64,000 bases of DNA from Scilla litardierei (Eukaryota; Streptophyta; Magnoliopsida; Asparagales; Asparagaceae): assembly GCA_030789695.1 (NCBI GenBank), contig JAULAV010003341.1:1-64000 (forward strand). The letters run 5' to 3'. The notes beneath the pieces are model-generated. The model was not told the DNA's origin, made no database searches, and saw nothing but the letters and a program-made list of their open reading frames with translations. The position numbers were made by a program, and so were the translations under genes. Positions within the stretch are counted from its first letter, which is position 1, and each line of letters begins with the position of its first letter. Of the stretch, positions 55,100-64,000 are shown piece after piece.

Positions 55100-55104
55100 G
55101 GGGG
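55045..55104 (+). repeat. (GA)22 microsatellite followed by 16 G
   Basis: A simple repeat inside the GC-rich block of the long gypsy LTR; absent from the solo LTR copy at 49607-53072. Confidence 0.95.
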
Positions 55105-55229
55105 AAGCGTGCGTACGGGCGTGGGGAGAGAACGAAAGAGAGAGAGGGTTAGGGGATGGGTTAGCTGACGAAGGGAATGGGCTGAGAGAGGGAAACATGT
55201 TTGCGTGAGTTAGAGTGGGAGGGAAAGGG

Positions 55230-55242
55230 ATTATATAGGTAA
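55230..55242 (-). promoter_or_regulatory. TATA box of the long gypsy LTR
   Basis: The minus strand reads CCTATATAATCCC just before a pyrimidine-rich stretch (CTTTCCCTCCCACTC) and then the GC-rich block. This arrangement suggests transcription starts here and runs through the GC block as a long R-U5 leader. Confidence 0.5.
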
Positions 55243-55970
55243 TTATATAATTGAAAATTAGTTTGATATTTAATACTTAGTCAAAAAATATTAATTAGGT
55301 TAGGTAGAGTTTAGACTAAGTGTGGAAATTAGGGTGTGGCATGAATCTCATGTTGGCATACGGGTAGGGGTTAGGTAATCTAATTAATTAGGTTTGGTTA
55401 ATTAAGGTAATTAGTAAAAAGTAAAACCCCATTAGTGAAGTATTTTGTAAAATACAAAAACGAAATTACGATTTTGCCCCTACTAGTAAACGGTCCAAAA
55501 AATTACGAAAACATACCCACGGGATCGTATCGTCGCGAGGATCGCGAATACGAGATCCATTTTAGAGTTTGGGCTACGAAGATACGAGTTTTAGGCCAAA
55601 ACATTTAGGAAGCGGGTTTGCGGCTTTCCTATTGATTTGACTTCAGAAAATTACGAAATTAATGTGGAAAGCCCTAATTGATCATAGACGGATACTGTAA
55701 AAGTTTGGAAACGTTTTGACGATATTTGTATAGAAAATTAATTCATTAAGCCAAAACTGTAATAATTGAAAATGAATTTTTATCCAATTATTTAGAGGTA
55801 TTTGATGGAACCCAAACTTACTAAAATACTCCATATCTAGTTTGATACTTCAAAATATTTTTATAAGAAAATTTTGAAATCATAAAACTCTTAATGAACA
55901 ATTATAAAATAGTTTAAAATTGAAAATACATGAATAGTTGTATTGAAAAAATACGGACCGTTACGCTCAT

Positions 55971-56800
55971 TGGTGCGACCCAATAGTCTCATATCAAATT
56001 GGCAGTGGGCCTAATCCCATTAAAAGCCTACAAGTCATAATTGGTCTCTAACAAGACATTATGACTACCCAATTAATATGAATATCGTTAGTCTGATATT
56101 AACATAACCAATAAAATATATCATAATCCTTTTGTCACACGATATCTGATTTGAACATAAGTCATGGACAGTGTCATACTTATATTGTTCAAACATTTAA
56201 TTTCTCGATTACTAAGTAGATTGATAATATCAAATGACATTCATTTGAGCACATCCATATATTTCTCAGTCCTATTTATCGAGTGGCCCATTAGATACCT
56301 CTCTCATAAGAGAGGGACAAATTACATCTTTTTCATTCACTTTTCTCTGCATAATTCGCATCATGTTCAATCATAACCTTTATGATTATCTAATTAAAGA
56401 TAACATTTGGTTATGTCAAAACACGGTGTTTCTCATGTAGGAAACTGTGATGATCTCATGTCTAAGAATTCAATGACATAACTATTATGATATCATTATG
56501 ACACTAATCCATGCAATGATCTCATAGTGAGTCTATCCAGTACTTTGTTCACTAACAAGTACCTACAAGTTTGATTTGTATCACCATACATATAATTATC
56601 TCATAATTATCAACCAAACTCATATTAGTCTTAATTCATCATTATACCTTTAGTGATAAATGACAAGGGATAATTAGAATAACATAAAACAACTATTCAA
56701 ACATTATTATAATGAAACATGCAAGCAATATAACAATAACATTAAAAGAACCATTTTACACAAAGGTCCAAATATTTAGAATAGGGCATAACCACTAACA
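55971..56800 (-). repeat. Copia solo LTR of another family, about 830 bp
   Basis: On the minus strand it begins TGTTAGTGGTTATGCCCTA, a plant copia LTR start. The other border, TGGTGCGACC at 55971, is inferred. Flanks (CTCAT, CTTCA) do not match cleanly, so truncation is possible. Confidence 0.5.
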
Positions 56801-59426
56801 CTTCATTCGAGCGATCTGGGGATCATGGCCACCTATTTATAGGCAAAAGTCCTAATATCTATTGGGTTTCTGATTTAGCTTATCATTAAAACAAAAAGCT
56901 CATAAGTCTCAACACATTAAAATGCCCACACCTAACATATACATTAAAACACGTATACCATATTAGATCACTTTATTGGGCTTAACTTAATATGACAGCC
57001 CACATTACATAATTATTTTATATATAAGCCTAGCGTTGGATTTATGATCCAACAATATTCCGCTTGGTTTGTATGTCAAACCTTATAATTATGTAATGCA
57101 TAAATAACTGAATGAATACTCAATATGTTGTCATTATTGGAATGTATATAAAACCAATTCGGTCCATCAATCACTTTAACATATGATCTAGACGGCATTT
57201 GTCACATTTGTCTGCAGACTTATTGTCACAAAATAATCCATGTGGTTTTTAAATACCATCCATAATTTGCAGTCATGTGAAAAAATTATGCAGTCGTATT
57301 CCATAATTAGATGTCACACAACTTGATATGAAATCTGCAGCCATGTTAGAAGAGACTATAAAAGAGACTATTTACCCCTCTTCTAGGTAGATGGCACCTC
57401 ATAACATGAATTTCATATCTTCTTTGCATCCAACAACTAGCAGAGTCAGTATACCAGGTGATCTTAAGCTTTTCTGACCTCTGATTCATGAGCATGTAGC
57501 CTTTTGTTCTCTATAAATATCGTAAGACATATTTGGTTGCTATCAAATAATCTACTCCTGAATTTAAAAAAAATCTGTCTAACATACCTGTAACGTTCGC
57601 AATGACCAATTACGTACAAACTTAAGCATGCATCAGACTCTCTATTGCTGAAGCATAGTGAATCTTTTGCATTTCCTGCCTTTCAAAGTCACTTTTAAGT
57701 CACGACTTGAGACTAAACTTGTCTCTCTTAGATACACGGGTATCACATGGTTTTCAATTTTGCATTCCACATCTTTGAAGAACATGTTCGATGTAGGCTT
57801 TTGTGATAATCCAAGAATACCCCAAGAACGATCCCGTTGTATCTGGATCCCTAATACAAAAGATACATCACCAAGATCTTTCATCTAGAAATTTCTTGGT
57901 TTCATGCAATGAGCATATATCATTACTAGCAAACAATTATGGCATCGACATATAAAAACTAGAAAACTTCCACAGAACTTTTGGTATATGTAAGTCTCTG
58001 TATAATCAATGCATTATTTCTGTATATAAAGTTTGTTATGAAAAGACAAACAATATATCTTTCTACGTTGCCTTTTGAATCCCATTTGGTTATAAAAATC
58101 CATTTACAACCAATATGTTTCATACCTTATTGCAACGAAACAAGATTCTAAGTGCCATTGTCCTTCATAAACTTAATTTCCTTACTTAAGGCGTTTTTCC
58201 ACTTTAGAGAGTTAGAACTATCCATGGTTTGATGAAAGGTGATCTGATCATTTTTCATCACTCCAATGTCAACCTCGTGTTCTTGGAGAATTACAATGTA
58301 ACTAACTGGCACTGCACTTCTTCTCTCTCTAATGGATCTGCTTAATGGCATAAGTTCTTGAGGTGCTAGAGTTTGTTCTTCTTGAATAATTTCCTAAGTA
58401 GGAATATTTCTGACATTGTCTTGATTTAGGATGTCTGACATGTCTTAATTTATTGTGTTTTGAACAAGGTCAGGAATGAGATTCTAATCAATGATAATAA
58501 CACCCGTGGGAATATCAACATATTCCTCTCCAAAAGACAATGCACTAAACTATATCTCCAAAGACAATGTCCTTAAAGGTATCTCCCCCCGCAAACTCGG
58601 CATCCTCAAAGAACTGGGCAGTACCAGACTCGTTAATTTACTTAATTGTGGGATTATTTAAAAATGTAACATGTGGATTCTTTTAAATTTACTTAATTTA
58701 CTTAATTGTGGGATTATTTTAAAAATGTACCATGTTTGATTGTGAGGGCCGACGGCCGACGGCCGACGATCCTCTGGGGGTCCGATGGCTAACAGCCGCC
58801 GCCCCTCTAGGGTAAAAATATTTTTTTAATTCGGAAAATTCAACCAAAAATCGAAAAGAAACAATTTTTCATGCAAAAATACCCAATAAAACTGAAAATT
58901 AACAATCCCAAAGATCCAACAAGATGTGGCTCTGATACCACTTGTTGGAGCTATTCTAAATTATTCTATGCAAAACCATCGCTGAATAATCTAGTATTAT
59001 CATGTCAGATCTATGAGAAATGAACTGAAACTTAAATGCAGAAGCGTACTAATGTATAACGCCCAGATTTGTAGATCCGCGTGGTTGGCCTTCCAGATCT
59101 ACACGAATCCCCGAGAGAAATCATTTAGCTTTTCTCTGGCTCTAATCTGTTGATGGGATGTAGCAAAGACGGCTCTTCGTTCGTGCGATCCAAGGATCAT
59201 GACCACCTATTTATAGGCAAAAGTCCTAACGCCTATTGATTCTGATTTAACACATCATTAAAACAGAAAGCCCATAAGTCTCTACATAGCAAAGGCCCAC
59301 ACACTAACAGATGCATTAAAGCCCGTTTAACTTATTAGATCGCTTTATTTGGCTTAAACTTAATACGGCAACACGTATTACATAATTATATTACATATAA
59401 GCTCAACGTTGGATTCAGGATCCAAC
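56801..59426 (-). mobile_element. Deleted Ty1/copia element, minus strand
   Basis: The 5' LTR is 58943-59426 (484 bp; plus-strand ends TGTTGGAGC and GATCCAACA). A Met-tRNA primer site TGGTATCAGAGCCA abuts it (58940-58927, minus strand). The 3' LTR is a partial copy, 56801-57054, missing its first 230 bases or so. The interior of 1.9 kb keeps only pol scraps. A related LTR fragment lies at 35869. Confidence 0.8.
57642..58351 (-). pseudogene. Copia pol remnants
   Basis: Two minus-strand pieces: 58351-58148 (SLKWKNALSKEIKFMKDNGT, the start of the RT region) and 57884-57642 (MKDLGDVSFVLGIQIQRDRS, RT after the YVDD box). The catalytic part between them is missing or scrambled. Confidence 0.75.
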
Positions 59427-59429
59427 ATC

Positions 59430-60659
59430 TCCTACACCCGCTCCTCCTCCTCCTCCTCCTCCTCCTCCTCCTCCTCAATGAAGAAATAATTTTGTTCAAA
59501 ATATTTCGTCAATTTTATTGGTGTGATTATGGGAATGATTGGCATACCTTTGCGTGATAGTTGGTACATGCTTGGTATAAAATCCATCAGGAGGTGTGGT
59601 GCGTCAGTCAAAGCATCGAGGAAAGCAGAGAAGGAGGCTACGTTGAGATGACATATAGGAAGCTTGCAATGGATCCATGACTCCAATATGAAATCAACTT
59701 GCGTATCATGGAGCATATATCCATGCTGCAGATATTATACGCAAGCATCACGAAAGAAGTGAATTTCAAGTTGTTACTAGGTCAATTTACTGCAAAAGAA
59801 ATTTATTTGGTTTGGATGTTCAATATAGAACATGTCTTTATTAATTGTATGGTTTCAAGCTAAATAGATTTTAGTTGGCTTAGGCTAATCAGACCCAATA
59901 TTCAGGACCATCACCATTTGCACCAAAGGTAAAGGCATTTTAATGTAATTTTTCTTAACTTAGATATCTCAAACATTGTATAATTTTCATGGTAAATTAG
60001 AAAAAAAAACCCAAGTAAATACTATAGGGGATACTAGATTTTATATTGATTCCTCAAAATACCCCTAGAGGGAGAATCGGCACAATTTTTTTTTGGTTAA
60101 ATTGGACCTCACTTGATCGCCACATGATAAACACTTCGACATGCAACATTTGGACATGATCAAACCGATGTGATTCAAAGCGAAAACAGATCTAGGCAAT
60201 TCTAACAAAAAAAAGAATTATGAGACAACCTACCACAATTTCACATGTAAACACACACATGCAAAATCTAAAGGTTAACGTGCATGTTCTTTATACATGC
60301 CTTGGCAAAAATTTAACAGTCACCACATCAGCAATGGCGATGGTTTGATAAATCAAAGACTAACATATTGAACCTCTCCACGAAATACAACAATACAGAG
60401 AACATAGGGAGAAGACTGATCTCACTACGTGCATTATTTTACACACACATCCCCCATTTTGTTTCTTTGTCGAGAAAATGCAGTAAAATTGCCCATGCCG
60501 ACGCTCTCAAATTCAATTTCCCTCCTCCAGACAACAGTCCCAAAGAAACATAAATCCAATGGCAGAGACTTTCAGCATGGACTAAACTGCACGAACCCCC
60601 GCAGATTCATTTCTTCAAAGAGATGGACAATCATATGTGCTGCAGCATCCATGCCATGA
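59430..60659. other. Intergenic, with (CTC)12 microsatellite
   Basis: A 36-base CTC repeat lies at 59441-59476, directly after the copia LTR. The remainder is AT-rich with no recognised gene. The right end probably includes the 3' UTR of the fucosyltransferase gene. Confidence 0.6.
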
Positions 60660-62392
60660 TTATACAAAGATAACTTCAAATTTCGTGCATGGATTGCTCT
60701 CAATATATCTCCTAAGATCATCATCGCTGTCAAACTTGAAACTGTACAATGCTTGTCTTTGGGTAAGACCAACTGGATATATTCTGTAAATTTTCAATTC
60801 ATCCCCTCCTCTTATGCTCTCTGGTCTTTCTGGCTTCCATACGGGTATGTGATTCAGAGACTTGAACTTGGAGTAAACTTCAGACTCCAGAACATTCAGG
60901 GTCAAATTCCAGGATCTGAAACAACTTGCCAAATGAGAAAAGCAGCTGCAAAATTTCTAAGATTTATTGAAAACATAATTATAATTCCAATTGGATAAGA
61001 TTTCTGCGTTTTTACTCTAGGAAGAAACTGAAAGATTAAATTCATGAAAATTCCACTACTCCATAAGCTATTATTAAAATGAAACAGTAGACTACTCTGG
61101 AAAAGAGATCAGCTGATAGAGATTATAGGCAGAGCTGTCGTGAAATTATTGATATGTACAATTTTGATAGAGTTATTTACCCTGTTTTTTCATTTGTTTA
61201 AAATGAAGAGAAGTATTTGCGTGGTATCAAATGATTGGTCTTGCTTGGAAATCAATGTATTTCTCCGAAAAATTAACGAGATGGATGATGGTATAATACA
61301 TTTTCATATTATTCAATTTAGAAAAGGGTTATTTAGTACCGAACCCCTATGGTTTCGCCGTATTTAGCAACACCCCCCTATGGTTTCAGTTATTAGTAAG
61401 ACCCCCCCTGATGTATCCAATTTGGACTCCCCCGCCCCCTGTTTTGGACTCCAAACAAGGGGCGGGGGGGTCCAAATTGGATACATCAGGGGGGGTCTTA
61501 CTAATAACTGAAACCATAGGGGGGTGTTGCTAATTATGGAGAAAACACAGGGGGTCTGTACTAAATAACCCTTTAGAAAATAACATGTCGATATAAAACC
61601 ATTGCATAAACCACAATTGCCCAAGTGCCATGATTTGAATCTTGCATGACTTAGGGGATGGGCTCTTTAAAAGTAGGTGGACTTAGAAAATAAAGTGGCA
61701 ACTGTACCTGAGATAGATGGACTCCATCTCAAATCGTCCTCTTTCTCTCACATACAAGTGATATATTGTTCCTCTTCTGCTCGAACATTTGCATGTGCGA
61801 TTCTGAAACTTCGCAGTCCTCTCTTCTTTTTCTCTAATTGCGGTGGCAATGTGAATGCATAGTCTGCAAGACGAGTGCACTGCTGCCATGTCTACAAGGG
61901 CCTTGAAAGAGTCAGATGGACCATCATACTTCCACCTACAAGAGAAGAAACTCAAGTAAATCACAAACTCTGTGAAACATGAGAATACAACTCAAAACAG
62001 CTGCTCATATTTGTATAGTTTTCAGCCTTCGAATATATTGAATTCACACAAGACCTAGTGAGTTATTGTTTACATATAAATTTTATTTTTTTAACTAATA
62101 AACTGTAGAACATGGCATTCTCAAAAAGTTTAAATTAGCTGTGTGTGTGTGTTTAAGATTCTGAATTTACACTGTAAGAGGCAAAATATATTAGAAACTA
62201 TAGAGCAGACGAACACAAGTGATTAGCAGCATTACCTAAGTGACTTGTTAAAAGCGTCAGGATTGGATGAAAGGTATTTCATGGTCTTAGCGACGGAAGG
62301 GACGTCAGCAACCTCTTTAATATGTAAAATCGAGCCAGGCGAAGGAGCAAAATCTTGTATATTTGGAGCACCAACTACAACAGGGATGGTTC
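60660..62392 (-). CDS. FUT11: Core alpha-1,3-fucosyltransferase (GT10 family), last three exons
   Basis: The enzyme adds alpha-1,3-fucose to the innermost GlcNAc of N-glycans in the Golgi. Minus-strand exons: 62392-62236 ([37 protein letters not shown]), 61935-61708 ([46 protein letters not shown]) and 60915-60660 ([31 protein letters not shown], ending FEVIFV). Borders are GT-AG and phases agree (2+51 codons+2; 1+75+2; 1+85). About 213 C-terminal residues are visible. The membrane anchor and main donor-binding part should lie upstream, beyond 62393, but are not found before the copia LTR at 63155. The symbol FUT11 is by resemblance; FUT12 is equally possible. Confidence 0.88.
61326..61571. 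mobile_element. 246-bp palindromic MITE in a fucosyltransferase intron
   Basis: A 9-bp target duplication TTTAGAAAA (61317-61325 and 61572-61580) points to the Mutator superfamily. The ends are GGGTTATTTAGTAC and its inverse, and the two arms pair almost along the whole length around a centre near 61445. It has no coding capacity. It lies in the intron between 60916 and 61707. Confidence 0.9.
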
Positions 62393-62763
62393 CTACAAAT
62401 ATATGACAGACGCAACAAAAGAGCGTGTAAGATGGTACATGAGCTATAACATAATAGTAGGGTTCATCATTACAATTCATTCATTGCTTATCAACCATAC
62501 TACAATTCAATTCATAATTTCCTAGCTGTGGACAAAATAACACTGCAACTCAAGAGGGCCGTGAAGCTGAGTTGGAAAAAGGAACCTGCTAGTGCTGGCG
62601 TGCTCACAGGATTAAGGCTTGAGCGCAACATCATGAGAAGAATCTCTCCCAGCTTATCATTTAAAAACAAAATGACAACCTTAGGTAACTGAACTCATGC
62701 AGAATCTCTCTCCCTGTCTAAGCTACTTTTCTTTCTACAAGGGTATCTTGGTACTTAGGCGCA

Positions 62764-62800
<37 letters not shown>

Positions 62801-63154
62801 GGCCTGTTTTTCCTTCTACACATGTATCTTGGTGCTTTAAAATAACAGTAATAGTTCAGTTAGAAATCTACTTGAAAGCGGGGGAAAATCTCAACCCAAT
62901 TATTATTATTTGAAGAAAACTCATCAAACTAGAACCTTAACCAAATAGGACAAAAGAAAACTCGTCAAATTATACTCTCGATTAAATAATAATCACAAGA
63001 AAGCTAAAATCTTCCTTTGTATACATTCTAATCATAGTTCGACTGAAAAGCTCTTAAAATAAAGATCCCAATCTAAACAGATCACAAGAAAAAAATCCAT
63101 AAAATTAAAGAATCAACTAAATAAGGATTAATCCGTGTATAAAAAACACGAAAT
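62393..63154. other. Presumed fucosyltransferase intron, with 33-base poly-C
   Basis: No further exon was recognised. A run of 33 C lies at 62766-62798. Confidence 0.5.
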
Positions 63155-64000
63155 TGTTGTGAAGGGATAATACCGAGTTGGTTAATCGGTTGGGATCACG
63201 GCTTATCTTATAGATAAGACCATATCTAATGTATCTTATCTTATCTGCATACGCTCTTCTACAGGCTATAAATAAAGAGCTGTGGGTTCCTCCCCAGATG
63301 TTGATTCATAATACATTATCAGCACGAGCCTCTAAACAAATATTTCCACAAAATCGATCGTTGCGAGAGCGAAGAAAGGCGAGAGATCCACGCGCGCTGC
63401 GTCAAGCTTCATCAAACGAGCGTCGTCATCCGCGTAGGCTTCGTTCAACCGTCGATATATCCCGAGGACGGATATAGAGGTAAATCTCGCTAAAAATGTC
63501 GTTTTTATCATACGTATGATAGTATTTTCCATAGATCTCGCAAAGTCGAAGAGGAATCTGGACTAATCGCCCAAAAATCATGTTTTAACATGTTTTAAAT
63601 CCTGAAAATAAGAGAATAATGGGGGTTTTAATCCTATTCTAGCCCCGCCGGCGGCCTTGCCACCTGCCGTTCCCCAACCCCCCTGGCTTGAAGCGAGGGG
63701 GAGTCGCTATCGACGCACCGTCGAACCTCCCCCGAAGAGGGGGCGGCGCCTCGCCACAGTCGACCCCCCGAAGGGGGGTGGCGCCTCACCGTAAGCCCCC
63801 TGAAGGGGGGGCACCGCACGTAACCCCCCCGAAGGGGGGCGCAGCCGTAATCCCCCCCGAAGGGGGGGGGCAGCCGCACCTAAGCCCCCCCAAGGGGGCG
63901 CCGCCGTAAGTCCCCCCCCCCCCCCGAAGGGGGGGGGGGCGCCACACCGAACCCCCCGAAGGGGGGCACCGCCGTAAGTCCCCCCTCGAGGGGGGACGCC
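63155..64000 (+). mobile_element. Start of a second copia element, cut by the window end
   Basis: A 161-bp LTR (63155-63315) starts TGTTGTGAAGGG and ends CATAATACA, with TATAAATA at 63267. It is followed by TTATCAGCACGAGCC, sharing TTATCAGCACG with the element at 38415. A donor-like GATATAGAG/GTAAA lies at 63480, matching GATCTAGAG/GTAAC in the other. Gag and pol would lie beyond 64000. The right LTR is not in view, so the call rests on these shared parts. Confidence 0.7.
63640..64000 (+). repeat. C-GAA-G hairpin array in the second copia leader
   Basis: At least eight units of roughly 30-40 bases, each with a C-run, GAA (or close variants such as TGAA and CAA), and a G-run, for example CCCCCCGAAGGGGGG. 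They are separated by GCGCCGCCGTAAGT-like spacers. The array continues to the window edge. ORFs over it are low-complexity and not called. Confidence 0.88.

Larger units (their letters stand above)
46739..55964 (-). mobile_element. Deleted Ty3/gypsy element with very long LTRs
   Basis: The left LTR (46739-47636) has lost its middle; its outer parts match 48848 onward and 55326-55964. The right LTR (48848-55964) is nearly 3.7 kb once the inserted LTR at 49607-53072 is set aside. LTRs start TGTAACGA and end CCGTTACA on the plus strand. The sequence after 47636, read on the minus strand, is TTTTAAGGATGGTAGAATGT, the usual gypsy purine tract at a 3' LTR. Flanks are GCTCT and GCTCA. Only 1.2 kb of interior remains (47637-48847), with no recognised domain. 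Confidence 0.6.

Noticed and set aside
54984..55208. Glu/Arg repeat protein
   Set aside because: Translation of a (GA)n microsatellite and G-run.
1..64000. tRNA, rRNA or other structured RNA genes
   Set aside because: Looked for tRNA arms and conserved rRNA stretches; the only tRNA-like matches are primer-binding sites.

Overview
This window is nuclear DNA from a flowering plant. The evidence is spliced plant genes on the minus strand, Ty1/copia and Ty3/gypsy LTR retrotransposons with plant-type Met-tRNA primer sites, and MULE- and hAT-like DNA transposons. The species cannot be told from the sequence. Everything below is read by eye; no alignment or database search was run.

Host genes. Three genes are supported, all on the minus strand. 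(1) A complete four-exon sterol carrier protein 2 gene (SCP2, 6463-7147). (2) A centrin/caltractin gene with six recognisable coding exons between 7958 and 24953. A proposed ATG-only first exon with TATA-like sequence lies near 35170, giving a gene of about 27 kb for a 169-residue protein. (3) The last three coding exons (60660-62392) of a plant core alpha-1,3-fucosyltransferase, whose upstream exons are not in the window.

Centrin introns. One 15.1-kb centrin intron (9454-24570) holds a decayed copia element (10148-24060). That element contains two small gypsy-like elements nested in one another (10334-15374 and 10839-13450), a third on the opposite strand (18593-21950), and a hAT-like element (22239-23112). 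The proposed first intron holds another hAT-like element (26785-28903) with a 750-bp MULE inside it, and a fourth gag-only gypsy element (29324-32106).

Other regions. At 220-1083 there is a dead copia reverse transcriptase fragment. At 2299-6202 a TIR element sits between two apparently identical 784-bp direct repeats. At 38415-45472 there is an apparently intact, very young copia element with identical 113-bp LTRs. From 45478 to 55964 lie nested gypsy LTRs about 3.5 kb long. From 55971 to 59426 lie copia remnants on the minus strand. A second young-looking copia element of the same lineage as the intact one starts at 63155 and runs off the end.

Most unusual signal. The two copia elements of this lineage share a non-canonical primer site, a donor-like leader motif, and a long leader array of very GC-rich short hairpins. 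The hairpin sequences differ between the elements (GCAA loops in one, GAA loops in the other).
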